The notes: generated from the letters alone by a model not told the origin. Counted from the stretch's first letter, positions 45,635-55,259 are shown. The stretch is 64,000 bases of DNA from Flavobacteriales bacterium (GCA_947462255.1 CANHOA010000002.1:62001-126000), one strand, 5' to 3'. Numbers and translations: made by a program.

Positions 45635-47434
45635 ATGAAACTTTGTATCGCCGAAAAACCCAGTGTAGCCAAAGATTTGGCGGAAATTCTAGGCGCAAAA
45701 ACACGACATGATGGTTATTTTGAGGGCAACGGCTATTGTGTAACTTGGACCTTTGGTCATCTTTGCTCTTTAAAGGATCCTGAAGATTACAATCCACTTT
45801 GGAAATATTGGAAATTAGAAGATCTTCCCATTATTCCAGCGCAATTTGGCATAAAGATAAAAGGAGATAAAGGAGTTGAAAAACAATTCCAAACCATCAA
45901 AACATTGGTTGCTAAAGCTTCTGAAGTGATTAATTGTGGGGATGCTGGGCAAGAAGGAGAATTGATTCAGAGATGGGTTCTCTTAAAAGCACAATGCAAG
46001 GTTCCCATCAAACGACTTTGGATTTCTTCCTTAACCGAGGAAGCCATCAAAGCTGGATTCAGTAAACTAAAAGATTCAAAAGACTTTGATAATTTATTCG
46101 CTGCAGGAAACTCGCGTGCAGTGGGTGATTGGATGCTCGGTATAAACGGAACCAGATTGTACACTAAAAAATACGGAAAAGATAAGTTGGTCTTATCGGT
46201 TGGGCGCGTTCAAACACCGACCTTGGCCATGATAGTTAACCGTCAAAAAGAAATCAATGCGTTTAATTCCGAAGAATATTGGGAACTAAAAACCACGTAT
46301 CGCGACACGGAATTTTTATGTCAAATTGACCGCCTAAAATCCTTAGGCAAAGCTCAAAAAGGACTAGAATATCTCCTAAATAAACCCTTTGAAGTTACCT
46401 CTTTCGAACAGAAAGAAGCGAAAGAAGGAAATCCACGCTTGTATGATTTAACTTCCCTCCAAGTGGATGGAAACAAACGATTTGGTTTTGGCGCTGAACA
46501 AACACTAAATCTAATTCAAAGTTTATACGAGAAAAAATTAGTGACTTACCCAAGGGTTGATACTACTTACCTCTCGGAAGATTTACATCCAAAAATTCCG
46601 GGTATTTTAGGAAATTTGAAGGAATACCAACGATTTACAGAAGTCTTACTTCAGAAAGCCATTCCTAAATCTAAAACGATTTTCGACGATAAAAAAATAA
46701 CCGATCACCACGCCATTATACCAACCGGAATTACCCCTTCAGGTATTTCTATGGATGAGCAGAAAATTTACGATTTAATCTGTCGTCGTTTTATTGCTGT
46801 TTTTTATCCTGAATGTAAAGTATCGAATACTACGGTATTGGGAAAAGTAGATGCTTTGGTCTTTAAAGCCACCGGAAAGCAAATTATTTCCAAGGGATGG
46901 CGGGAAGTATACGATGATTTAAAAGAAGAAAAAGTAGACGAAGCAGAAGCCAAAGAGTTAAAAAAAGAATCCAAAGAAGCCGAAGAAAAGATCCTCCCTA
47001 TTTTTGAAAAGGGTGAAAGCGGTGAACACTCCCCTGAGATTCATAAAGGAAAAACGAGTCCTCCAAAATACTACACGGAAGCCACCTTATTGCGCGCCAT
47101 GGAAACCGCTGGGAAATTGGTGGAAAATGAGGACATGAGAGAATTAATGAAAGAAAACGGAATTGGTAGACCATCAACGCGCGCCAATATTATCGAAACG
47201 CTTTTCAAACGAAAATACATTGAAAAGAAGAAAAAGAATCTTGTCGCCACAGAAACAGGTATGACCTTAATTGATACCATTAAAAGTGATCTATTAAAAA
47301 GTCCAGAACTCACCGGACAATGGGAACATAAACTTCGATTAATTGAAAAAGGATCATATGATCCACAAACATTCAAGGATGAACTTTTTAAAATGGTGCG
47401 AGAATTAAGTGACGAAGTTATTTTCTACCGCTAA
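45635..47434 (+). CDS. topB: DNA topoisomerase III
   Basis: A type IA topoisomerase that decatenates and relaxes DNA by single-strand passage. The ~599-residue protein starts MKLCIAEKPSVAKDLAEIL (TOPRIM Glu). It has 'NCGDAGQEGELIQRW' (TOPRIM acidic residues), 'LSVGRVQTPTLAMIV', 'LVTYPRVDTTYL' with the catalytic Tyr of TYPR, 'HAIIPTG' and 'ENGIGRPSTRANIIETL'. It ends soon after the core, without a long zinc-finger tail. The ATG at 45635 gives the family start; an upstream ATG at 45590 adds 15 unrelated residues. It converges with the M4 peptidase gene, with 2 nt between stops. Confidence 0.95.
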   Translation: MKLCIAEKPSVAKDLAEILGAKTRHDGYFEGNGYCVTWTFGHLCSLKDPEDYNPLWKYWKLEDLPIIPAQFGIKIKGDKGVEKQFQTIKTLVAKASEVINCGDAGQEGELIQRWVLLKAQCKVPIKRLWISSLTEEAIKAGFSKLKDSKDFDNLFAAGNSRAVGDWMLGINGTRLYTKKYGKDKLVLSVGRVQTPTLAMIVNRQKEINAFNSEEYWELKTTYRDTEFLCQIDRLKSLGKAQKGLEYLLNKPFEVTSFEQKEAKEGNPRLYDLTSLQVDGNKRFGFGAEQTLNLIQSLYEKKLVTYPRVDTTYLSEDLHPKIPGILGNLKEYQRFTEVLLQKAIPKSKTIFDDKKITDHHAIIPTGITPSGISMDEQKIYDLICRRFIAVFYPECKVSNTTVLGKVDALVFKATGKQIISKGWREVYDDLKEEKVDEAEAKELKKESKEAEEKILPIFEKGESGEHSPEIHKGKTSPPKYYTEATLLRAMETAGKLVENEDMRELMKENGIGRPSTRANIIETLFKRKYIEKKKKNLVATETGMTLIDTIKSDLLKSPELTGQWEHKLRLIEKGSYDPQTFKDELFKMVRELSDEVIFYR

Positions 47435-47436
47435 TG

Positions 47437-50400
47437 TTAAGGCATCTTCACAAACGAACGAACATGTAAGCCCTCTGTCGTATAAATTTTAAATACGTAG
47501 TTGCCGCTTTGCAGTTTTGAAACGTCCAAATCAATCTCAGAACCCTGACCATTTCTAGATAGTGTTAAGCGACCAGAAGATTCAAAGACCTGAATTTTTT
47601 CAATAGATGCCAAATTTGTTTTTACATGAACCATCGCACTAGACGGATTTGGATACAATTCCACCATAAAGTTCGTTAAATCAACCAAACCTGCATTATC
47701 AGGATTAACCTCATAAACCAGGGTATCGCTACAATTGTCGTTGGAAGCAACAAGTGTTACGGAGTAGGTTCCTGGTAAAGAATAGGTATGGCTTGGCAAC
47801 TCACTGCTAGCGGTAGTCCCATCGCCGAAATCCCATGCATAAACATTCGCATTTTGAGAGCTATTCACAGAGACACTGGTCGTCATACCAGAAGTGCTTA
47901 TTCCTGCTGATGCTTGCACCTCATCCATGATTAAATAAATCGGTGTCCGCGGACTGATACAAGGATCTTTCACCACCTCCCAGTCGTAAAAATAATAGTA
48001 AAAAGCACCTCCGGCACTTGATCCTGTAATTGACAATAAACCAGGTAATTGATAAGGGAATATTGCTCCTGCATTGTTTCTATAGAGATTCATTTGAGAG
48101 CCTCCTATTCTGTAAGCCACACCTGGTTCTAAATGAAAGTTCAATGAAATCCGAGAACCACCAGAAGGAATATTCAAAAACCTAGAATCTAATTGGTTCC
48201 CACTAGCATCCCACAAGGTAATGGTTCGGTCTCCTGCAGCACCTGCATTCACCCAAGCAGATACTATGGTCAATGGCTCATTCACCGTAAAAATCATATA
48301 TTGCACCGTGGTATTGTTATGTTGTCCTCCTGTACCAAAACTTGAATTTAAAGGCCCAACATATAGCGCCGCTTGATCCTCGGAACTTTCCACCCACAAG
48401 GTGTCCGTCTGCTGTAAGTAGCTCGTATAAAGTCCTCCCGTTGCAACTACATTACCTCCAAACTCTTCATCCCAAATACTTAAATCACCTAAAGCAGTGG
48501 CTGTTACCGAAACAGAATCTGGTGCGCAAATAATGGCACCAATTACACTTGGAGCGTCTGGTCGATCTATGGTGATGTACTGATTGATGCTAAAAGTATC
48601 TGAACCAAAAGCATTAGAGGCGACTAAGGTTACATCATAAATGCCATCTTGGGTATAAATGTGAAGGGGATTTTGACTGTTGGAAACTCCACCGTCCCCA
48701 AAATCCCAAGCCCAAGCAGATGGACCGTTGGTACTTTGGTCTTGAAAAGTAATATCTCCCGAACAACTGCTGGTTGAGGTGGCCATGAAATCGGCAATTG
48801 GCTCAGCTGTAGGAATTTGACAGGCCCACGTCATGACAAAACCTGGATTAGTAACGTAGGTATCAGAGAAAAACTTTAAAGTCACCGCACCAAAACTAGA
48901 TTGAATAGTACCTCCGTTGGGTAGCGTGTTTCCTGTATATTGTCCAATCAATGGACTCGTATTCGACGGACCATCATAAATGTATAAATAATCGTAATTA
49001 GGCTCCAAATCAAATACACTAAAGGTCAAGGTCAAAGATGCAGCACCGGTAGGTGCAATGGTAATTTCGCTGGTAACCAAATCCTGATAATTGGCAGCAC
49101 CACCTCCTGGATCGAAAAGCGTTCCAGTACAAGCACTTTGGTTCTGATTCGCCCCTGATGGATTCATCGTGATGGCACAAGGAAGCGAGGGATCTACATT
49201 GATATAATCCACTAAAATAGTAGTATCCGATCCACATGCACCGCCACTCGCAATAAGCGTAACCGTGTAAAGTCCGGGATTTTGATACGTATGTGAGGGA
49301 TTTAAAGCCGTGGACGTTCCACCGTCGCCAAAATTCCATTGAAAAGTTCCAGCGTTGAAACTTTGATTGCTAAAATTAACCAAAGCGGGCGACTGACAAT
49401 AATTTTGAAACGCAGTTGAAAATTGAGCATTCACCGTATAAGAAAACACCTGTCCAACCCCTACTGCATACCACGCATTGGTGGTGGCCATTACTTCTGG
49501 TGAGCAAGCGCCAAACAAGTCGATCGCTGATTGAATAGCATAAAAACGCGCATCCTGATAATCCGAATTCGGTGTTAAATAAATTGTATTATTTCGAAAT
49601 GCGATACGTGCTGCATCGATCATTCCTAAGCCTGTAACGTTGTATGCTTGACCAATATCATTGGTTCCTGTACCACCAAGACTCAATAAATAGAACCAAA
49701 AATTTTGCACCCCTGAATTGGTGTGAACCCCACCATTATCCTGAGTTCCGGTATAGTAATTTGTTCCAAGATAAGTGTCCGGATCTTGAAAAGCATTGGG
49801 ATTGCTCATGCTTCTAATGCCGTTACCACTCGGCGTTGCATCTTCACCGATTATCCAATTTAGGGCATTGTTGTTAGCAAAAGATTCAACAGAAATACCA
49901 AAAATATCAGAAAAAGATTCGTTCAGAGCACCCGACTCATTGGCATAAACTAAGTTGGACGTATTAGAGGTCAAGCCATGTGCGATCTCGTGACCAGTAA
50001 TGTCTATTGCGGTCAAAGGAGTAAAAGTAGTACCGTTGCCATCCCCATACGTCATTCGCTGCCCGTCCCAAAAAGCATTGTTATAACTCGTATTATAATG
50101 CATATAACTTTTCAAGGCAAAGCCATTGCCATCGATGCTATTTCGGTTATGAATTAGCCAAAAATAATCGTACGTCATTTCAGCCCCCCAGTGTGCATCT
50201 CCAGCATATTGGTCTTGGTTTGTTGTATTGTTCCAAAAATTATCTACATCAATAAAATCAAGTGCAGCGCCGTAATTAGACGTATTGTTTAAATCGAACG
50301 TTTGAATGCCATTTCCCCTACCCGATTCCCTGAGTCGAAATTGAGATGAAAAATAATCCGCCACAATAGCTCGGTTTCCAGAGTAGGCAGTAACAGCAAC

Positions 50401-51123
50401 TCCATTGCTATCGGCGGTATGAATTTGATCAGTACTAAAAATAACTAATCCTGTATGTGCATCAACGTAAAGGTTTTCACGACTCAAGGGCTCATTGGCA
50501 TACACATCCATTTTATAGGCCAACTGAAATATAGGATTAGTGTAATTAGTAGCAATCCAGATTAACTCAGGACTTGGATAATACGTAGCAGACATATCTT
50601 GACGCTCAGCTTTTAGAAGCGCTTCCTCTTGAATAATATCCCACTTATATGTAATGGCGTTTACCTTATTTAATGCGGCTTGAATAGCTAGCTCGGGAAC
50701 AATAGAAGGGCTTGCACTTTGATTTATATTCATGTAAAATGCTCCATTTATGGACGACAAGCGGCCCTCTTTAAAATGAGCTTTGTAGCAGCCAAATTCA
50801 ACCGGGATTTCTTTATAATACTGCTGATAAATTTGGTGAATTTGCCCAATACCGTCTTGCTCTTCCTTGACTAATTCGAAGCTATAATCCGATGATAACT
50901 TAAAAACTTTTCTTAGAAATTCTGCCGTTTGAGACTCATTAATAGCCAAATCATTACTGAATTGAATATAATCGGGAACTCTATTCTCCCCTTTTAATCG
51001 AACAAGGGTAGCATATGGATACTTCTCGGAAGCTTCTTTACCGTAAAACACTTGTTGAGCCAAACAAGTTGAGGCACTTTGCAAAGCAAAGCATAAAATG
51101 AAGAGATAAAATGTAGATTTCAT
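47437..51123 (-). CDS. secreted M4 (thermolysin-like) metallopeptidase with PKD/CUB domains and T9SS type A signal
   Basis: A 1228-residue exported protease. It has a signal peptide (1-22), FTP/PepSY-like propeptide (~40-225), an M4 catalytic domain (~240-560) with HEIAH at residues 378-382 and 'ESGALNESFSDIFG' supplying the third zinc ligand, and a PKD domain (~570-645, 'GTFQWNFGDGG'). A CUB-like domain follows (~655-765, 'YDYLYIYDG'), then further PKD domains ('AWAWDFGDGG', 'AYAWDFGDG'-type) and a T9SS type A sorting tail ('VELYPNPSSAMVHVKT'). It probably degrades extracellular protein. The propeptide would be removed to activate the enzyme. Confidence 0.93.
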   Translation of the reverse strand: MKSTFYLFILCFALQSASTCLAQQVFYGKEASEKYPYATLVRLKGENRVPDYIQFSNDLAINESQTAEFLRKVFKLSSDYSFELVKEEQDGIGQIHQIYQQYYKEIPVEFGCYKAHFKEGRLSSINGAFYMNINQSASPSIVPELAIQAALNKVNAITYKWDIIQEEALLKAERQDMSATYYPSPELIWIATNYTNPIFQLAYKMDVYANEPLSRENLYVDAHTGLVIFSTDQIHTADSNGVAVTAYSGNRAIVADYFSSQFRLRESGRGNGIQTFDLNNTSNYGAALDFIDVDNFWNNTTNQDQYAGDAHWGAEMTYDYFWLIHNRNSIDGNGFALKSYMHYNTSYNNAFWDGQRMTYGDGNGTTFTPLTAIDITGHEIAHGLTSNTSNLVYANESGALNESFSDIFGISVESFANNNALNWIIGEDATPSGNGIRSMSNPNAFQDPDTYLGTNYYTGTQDNGGVHTNSGVQNFWFYLLSLGGTGTNDIGQAYNVTGLGMIDAARIAFRNNTIYLTPNSDYQDARFYAIQSAIDLFGACSPEVMATTNAWYAVGVGQVFSYTVNAQFSTAFQNYCQSPALVNFSNQSFNAGTFQWNFGDGGTSTALNPSHTYQNPGLYTVTLIASGGACGSDTTILVDYINVDPSLPCAITMNPSGANQNQSACTGTLFDPGGGAANYQDLVTSEITIAPTGAASLTLTFSVFDLEPNYDYLYIYDGPSNTSPLIGQYTGNTLPNGGTIQSSFGAVTLKFFSDTYVTNPGFVMTWACQIPTAEPIADFMATSTSSCSGDITFQDQSTNGPSAWAWDFGDGGVSNSQNPLHIYTQDGIYDVTLVASNAFGSDTFSINQYITIDRPDAPSVIGAIICAPDSVSVTATALGDLSIWDEEFGGNVVATGGLYTSYLQQTDTLWVESSEDQAALYVGPLNSSFGTGGQHNNTTVQYMIFTVNEPLTIVSAWVNAGAAGDRTITLWDASGNQLDSRFLNIPSGGSRISLNFHLEPGVAYRIGGSQMNLYRNNAGAIFPYQLPGLLSITGSSAGGAFYYYFYDWEVVKDPCISPRTPIYLIMDEVQASAGISTSGMTTSVSVNSSQNANVYAWDFGDGTTASSELPSHTYSLPGTYSVTLVASNDNCSDTLVYEVNPDNAGLVDLTNFMVELYPNPSSAMVHVKTNLASIEKIQVFESSGRLTLSRNGQGSEIDLDVSKLQSGNYVFKIYTTEGLHVRSFVKMP

Positions 51124-51182
51124 ACTAATAATTATAGAATTTAAAAGTACAAAATAAAAAACTAAAGAATGTTAGCTTGACT

Positions 51183-53084
51183 TTACATTTTTTCAGGCGC
51201 TTCAATTCCCAATAGGCTCAAACCACTTTTAATTACTTTTGCCACGTTATAACTCAAGAGTAAGCGTCCTGATTTAACATCCCTATTTGGCTCAATTAAA
51301 ATGGGAATTGTTTGATAAAAATGCCCATATTGTTTGACTAATTCATACAAGTAATTGGCGAGAAGAGCCGGGGAATAGTTCGAAGCGGCTTCCGAAATGA
51401 TAGAAGGATAAGAAGACAAGCACTTTATCAATTCTTTTTCCTCGTGTTGAAGTGTAAACGGCACCAAAACAAGTTCGGCACCAGAATCTTCTTTCTTGAG
51501 TAAAGAACAAATCCTTGCATGCGCATATTGAAGAAAAGGGCCTGTATTTCCGGAAAGATCAACCGATTCTTCTGGATTAAAAAGCATCCGTTTTTTAGGA
51601 TCCACCTTGAGTAAGTAATACTTCAATCCACCCAAGCCAATTTGCTGATATAAACGATTTCGGAATTGCTCCGACATACCATCTAAATGACCGCGTTCTT
51701 TTGTGATTTCTGTCGCTTTATCAACAACCTCTTGCATCAAATCATCAGCATCTACCACAGTACCCTCTCGGGACTTCATTTTACCACTTGGTAAATCAAC
51801 CATGCCATAGGATAGGTGAAAACAATTTTTAGCCCAAGCATAACCCAACTTTTCAAGAATTAAAAACAAGACCTTAAAGTGATAATCCTGCTCATTTCCG
51901 ACAGTATAAACCATTCCACTTAAAGAGGGATAATCTGAAAAACGATCGATGGCCGTTCCAATATCTTGGGTAATATAAACTGCTGTTCCATCGGAACGCA
52001 ACACTATTTTTTCATCCAAGCCTTCAGCGGTTAGGTCAATCCAAACTGAACCATCCTCTTTTTTAAAGAACACACCTGATCGCAAGCCCTCAACAATAAT
52101 ATCTTTTCCTAATAAATACGTTTCTGATTCGTAGTACAATTTATCAAAATCAACCCCCATCGTTTGGTAGGTAAGATCAAATCCAGCATAAACCCAATTG
52201 TTCATGGTGGTCCAAAGCAAATACGTTTGAGGATCACGTGCCTCCCATTTCACCAACATATCTTTTGCTTCGCGAAGTAAAGTCGTTTCGTTTTTCGATA
52301 AGTCTTTAATTTTATCGTGAATTGCTTGTTGCGCCTTCTCATCTTTTCCCAGCAAAGCCACCTGAAACTTTTTATACAAATCAACAACTGCAGTCGAAGT
52401 ACCATCAAAATCGTCCGTTTCCCATTGGGCAATAATTTGCTTTGCCTCTGCATTGAATTGCTTATCAAATTCAACATAATACTTCCCCACTAACTTATCC
52501 CCTTTTAATCCGGTATTAGAAGGTGTTTCACGTTCGCCTTTGGAATTTATTGGTGAAAATTTTTCCCAAGCCAACATACTTTTACAAATGTGTATTCCGC
52601 GATCATTAATCACTTGTGTTTTAATAACCTCATGGCCTGCAGCCTTTAATATTTCTGATAAGGAGAAGCCCAAAAAGATGTTTCTCAAATGACCAAGATG
52701 AAGCGGTTTATTGGTGTTTGGAGATGAGTACTCAACCATAATCATAGGTTTACTATGCTCTACAGCCCGGCCAAACGTCTCATTTTCATTAATTGAATGC
52801 AGCATATTAAACCAATATGCTGGCGAAAAAGTAAAATTCAAGAATCCATTAATTACCTCGAATGATTCTAACTCTTCGCAACGATCGGCAACAAACGCAC
52901 CTATTTTTTCTCCAGCAAGTTGAGGAGAGGTTTGCAGTACTTTGGCGAAAGGGAAAACAACCAAGGTTAAATCACCTTTTACATCTTTTCGTGTTGACTG
53001 AAACTGAATACTAGCATCCGAAATATCTGAATTAAATAGCTCTTTGGTGTGCTGCAATAAAAGTTCCTTAATTTTTTGCTCCAT
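51183..53084 (-). CDS. argS: arginyl-tRNA synthetase
   Basis: Charges tRNA-Arg in the cytoplasm. The 633-residue class I synthetase begins with the ArgS-specific N-terminal domain. It carries the HIGH motif as HLGH within 'VEYSSPNTNKPLHLGHLRN' (~residue 125) and the KMSKS equivalent as 'GKMKSREGTVVDADDL' (~residue 430), followed by the DALR anticodon-binding domain. It is longer than many ArgS because of an insertion around residues 200-270 (DDFDGTSTAVVDLYKKF region). Its ATG overlaps the arginase stop as TAATG, so it is translated downstream of the arginase gene. Confidence 0.95.
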   Translation of the reverse strand: MEQKIKELLLQHTKELFNSDISDASIQFQSTRKDVKGDLTLVVFPFAKVLQTSPQLAGEKIGAFVADRCEELESFEVINGFLNFTFSPAYWFNMLHSINENETFGRAVEHSKPMIMVEYSSPNTNKPLHLGHLRNIFLGFSLSEILKAAGHEVIKTQVINDRGIHICKSMLAWEKFSPINSKGERETPSNTGLKGDKLVGKYYVEFDKQFNAEAKQIIAQWETDDFDGTSTAVVDLYKKFQVALLGKDEKAQQAIHDKIKDLSKNETTLLREAKDMLVKWEARDPQTYLLWTTMNNWVYAGFDLTYQTMGVDFDKLYYESETYLLGKDIIVEGLRSGVFFKKEDGSVWIDLTAEGLDEKIVLRSDGTAVYITQDIGTAIDRFSDYPSLSGMVYTVGNEQDYHFKVLFLILEKLGYAWAKNCFHLSYGMVDLPSGKMKSREGTVVDADDLMQEVVDKATEITKERGHLDGMSEQFRNRLYQQIGLGGLKYYLLKVDPKKRMLFNPEESVDLSGNTGPFLQYAHARICSLLKKEDSGAELVLVPFTLQHEEKELIKCLSSYPSIISEAASNYSPALLANYLYELVKQYGHFYQTIPILIEPNRDVKSGRLLLSYNVAKVIKSGLSLLGIEAPEKM

Positions 53085-54028
53085 TAGTTTTCTTTTTCCA
53101 GGACTTCCACCATACTTTTAATTAAGTCAAAAGCGACCTCAGCCATTTTATTTTTTTTATCGTCCAAGCAAGGATTCACCTCCACTAATTCAACAGCAAC
53201 AATAGTTGGTATGGAAATCATTCCTGTCAGCAATAATCGAGCTTCTTGAACACTTAAACCATTAGGAACAGGTGTACCAGTTCCAAGAGATGTTTCATTA
53301 GGGTCCATGGCATCTACATCAAATGAAATATAAACAATATCGCAGTTTGAGAATCTATGTTTGAGTTCAGTCAGCAACTTTTCCATCCCCATTGAACGTA
53401 ATTCCGCCACCGAATAATTTTTTATCCCAAGCTGATCAATCAAAAAATCCTCTTCAGTTTCAGTGTCTCGAACACTAATAAAAACTAAATCTTCGGGAAG
53501 AATAGCCGAACTTTTTAATTGATTCCAATAATCCGCAGTAGCGGAATCGACCTCATTTTTTTGACATTCAAGATTATCAATTCCCAAAGCCGTGGCTAAA
53601 GGCATGCCATGCAAGTTGCCCGATGGCGTTGTATAAGGCGTATGTAAATCAGCATGTGCATCAATCCATAAAACACCCAATTTTTTACCAGGGTTGACTT
53701 TTTTAATCCCACTTATTGTTCCACCAGCAGAAGCATGATCGCCAGAAATGATGAAAGGAAATTGCGCTTCATTTTTTTGACGCGCCAACTCCTGCACCAT
53801 ACAATTGAATACCTTTTGCATTCCGTCAATGCGCTTAGCTTTACGGAAAGGAGAAGCTGTGTCTAATAGTTGATTCCAATCGCTCAAAATAATAGGAGGA
53901 TAATTGTCAAAGAAAGGACTGTTTACCTCACGCGCTGCAGCTAAAATAGCAGCCGGACCAAGGGAAGAACCGCGGGTTCCAGCTCCAATTTCGGAAGGAT
54001 TAAAAATGAATTGAATTTTTTTAGGCAT
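53084..54028 (-). CDS. arginase-family ureohydrolase
   Basis: A 314-residue two-manganese hydrolase. Metal ligands are 'ISGDHASAGG' (His), 'WIDAHADLHTPYTTPSGNLHGMP' in two parts (Asp-His-Asp plus the arginase-type loop) and 'ISFDVDAMDPNE' (Asp pair). 'SGNLHGMPLA' and 'GTGTPVPNGLS' favour arginase (arginine to ornithine and urea) over agmatinase. The gene overlaps argS by one base, so an arginine-degrading enzyme and the arginine-charging enzyme are translationally coupled. No other arginine catabolic genes are near. Confidence 0.88.
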   Translation of the reverse strand: MPKKIQFIFNPSEIGAGTRGSSLGPAAILAAAREVNSPFFDNYPPIILSDWNQLLDTASPFRKAKRIDGMQKVFNCMVQELARQKNEAQFPFIISGDHASAGGTISGIKKVNPGKKLGVLWIDAHADLHTPYTTPSGNLHGMPLATALGIDNLECQKNEVDSATADYWNQLKSSAILPEDLVFISVRDTETEEDFLIDQLGIKNYSVAELRSMGMEKLLTELKHRFSNCDIVYISFDVDAMDPNETSLGTGTPVPNGLSVQEARLLLTGMISIPTIVAVELVEVNPCLDDKKNKMAEVAFDLIKSMVEVLEKEN

Positions 54029-54184
54029 AAAAGGATTGCTGATTTTAGCGCTGTAAAGGTAAGGATTTTAAGAGAAATAAAATGCGAATGAAAGAATAGA
54101 ATACGCACCTTTTTATTTACATTTGTGCACGAAGACAGTGCAAATGAATCATTTTGGGATCCATTAAACACTGATTATCAATTT

Positions 54185-54212
54185 TTTGATTGTAAAATAA
54201 CAAGAATCTTCG
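54185..54212 (+). promoter_or_regulatory. possible tRNA promoter, upstream of the broken tRNA copy
   Basis: TTTG (54185-54188), a 16-nt spacer, then AATCTTCG (54205-54212), which fits TAnnTTTG with two mismatches. It ends 6 nt before the broken tRNA-Ala copy, so the intact tRNA may be processed from a longer precursor. Confidence 0.35.
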
Positions 54213-54218
54213 CTACAT

Positions 54219-54255
54219 GGGGATGTAGCTCATCCGCCTAGGCGGAGGCTAGAGT
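54219..54255 (+). pseudogene. 5' fragment of tRNA-Ala carrying a palindrome
   Basis: GGGGATGTAGCTCA (54219-54232) and GGCTAGAGT (54247-54255) are identical to the first part of the intact tRNA at 54270. Where that tRNA has GTT in the D-loop, this copy has TCCGCCTAGGCGGA (54233-54246), a perfect 14-bp palindrome. After GAGT the similarity ends. Confidence 0.8.
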
Positions 54256-54269
54256 TTAATAATTGAAAT

Positions 54270-54343
54270 GGGGATGTAGCTCAGTTGGCTAGAGTGCTTG
54301 ACTGGCAGTCAAGAGGTCGTGGGTTCGAATCCCATCTTCTCCA
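54270..54343 (+). tRNA. tRNA-Ala (anticodon GGC)
   Basis: It folds as a cloverleaf: acceptor GGGGATG/CTTCTCC with the alanine identity pair G3:U70, D-arm GCTC/GAGT, anticodon arm CTTGA-CTGGCAG-TCAAG with anticodon GGC at 34-36, and T-arm GTGGG-TTCGAAT-CCCAT. Pair 6:67 is U-U. The discriminator is A and the 3' CCA is not encoded. It follows the partial copy by 14 nt and is trailed by a strong terminator. Confidence 0.95.
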
Positions 54344-54350
54344 CGAATTA

Positions 54351-54379
54351 AATCCTCAACGAAAGTTGGGGATTTTTTA
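54351..54379 (+). terminator. intrinsic terminator of tRNA-Ala
   Basis: AATCCTCAAC, GAAA loop, GTTGGGGATT forms a 10-bp stem (one G-U pair) capped by a GAAA tetraloop, followed by TTTTTAT. It begins 7 nt after the tRNA. Confidence 0.88.
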
Positions 54380-54401
54380 TTTATTAAAACCAAAATAAAA
54401 C

Positions 54402-54409
54402 TATATTTG
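54402..54409 (+). promoter_or_regulatory. -7 promoter element before the cell-wall operon
   Basis: TATATTTG matches TAnnTTTG; the next gene starts at 54492, giving a leader of about 80 nt. No -33 TTG was seen at the expected distance. Confidence 0.35.
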
Positions 54410-54491
54410 AATTATCCCTATACTATGAAAAGAGTTTGATGTATTAGCCTAAGATAAAAAAACTTAATTTATTTTCTAAATTATAAAACCT

Positions 54492-55259
54492 ATGGATGTT
54501 GCTAAGTTGCTTGAGCGTTTTGACTCCAAAAAATTAAGGCCTTTAACTGCAATAGTTATTGTTGAAATTATGTTGTTTCTGTTCTCAATTGAAACACTAA
54601 TTGAATGGTTCAACATACATCCGTTTGTATTTTTTATATTTTTTGTTATCGCCAGTATCCTAGTTTTTAGTATTCTTCAATACATAAAACAATCACCGGA
54701 ACAAAAATCTTGGTGCAAAGCATTATTTCAATGGTTAGTTTTTGTAAGAACAATCATGGCAATAATTGTTTTTTTGTTGCTTTTTGTCCTATATGTTATC
54801 TTTGTAGTTCCGGATTACAGAGTAATAGCTATTACAGATTGTAAACAAGGACAGTTTGAAAAAGAAAAACTATTGATTCCTTTTACCAAGCAAGAAACGC
54901 TGGATAGATTGAGTGCTGAAATTCAAGCACTTATAGGAGATCAATACCGTGTTAAAATTGATAAAATTGTTAATAAAGACTATGAAAATTCAAGATTAAT
55001 TATAGTGCCGGGCATTTTCAATAAAGAGAAAGCTGTTGAAACTTTAATGAAACTCGAAGAACGAATTGAATTTTTCAATAGTAGCCCTGAAGAAGAAGAA
55101 ATTACCAATCTAATAGGATTATGGAAAGCAAAAAAATGCGACAATATCATAAAAATAAAAGCCCAAATAGGTTTTATGGGGGGGGCAACTAGTTTAAACC
55201 AAATTAGTTGCTTTGCCAAACAATGGAACAAATTTACATTCATAATCAACTTCAAATGA
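54492..55259 (+). CDS. three-helix membrane protein with C-terminal soluble domain, unknown
   Basis: A 255-residue protein with three predicted membrane helices (~19-38, ~44-65, ~83-110), then a ~145-residue soluble domain ('FTKQETLDRLSAEIQALIGD', 'SRLIIVPGIFNKEKAVETLM', 'EEEEITNLIGLW'). Family not recognised. A run of eight G at 55178-55185 lies near the 3' end; a one-base slip would truncate the last ~20 residues ('SLNQISCFAKQW' onward). The present frame ends in ATGA overlapping the start of the L,D-transpeptidase, which supports it as the intact form. It is the first gene of the cell-wall operon. Confidence 0.7.
   Translation: MDVAKLLERFDSKKLRPLTAIVIVEIMLFLFSIETLIEWFNIHPFVFFIFFVIASILVFSILQYIKQSPEQKSWCKALFQWLVFVRTIMAIIVFLLLFVLYVIFVVPDYRVIAITDCKQGQFEKEKLLIPFTKQETLDRLSAEIQALIGDQYRVKIDKIVNKDYENSRLIIVPGIFNKEKAVETLMKLEERIEFFNSSPEEEEITNLIGLWKAKKCDNIIKIKAQIGFMGGATSLNQISCFAKQWNKFTFIINFK

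Noticed and set aside
53084-54028. Formimidoylglutamase or agmatinase
   Set aside because: The SGNLHGMPLA loop and GTGTPVPNG resemble arginases more, and no histidine degradation or polyamine genes are adjacent; some doubt remains.
54492-55259. Frameshifted pseudogene at the G8 tract
   Set aside because: The current frame ends in an ATGA overlap with the next gene, as expected for an intact coupled pair; alternative frames stop within a few codons.
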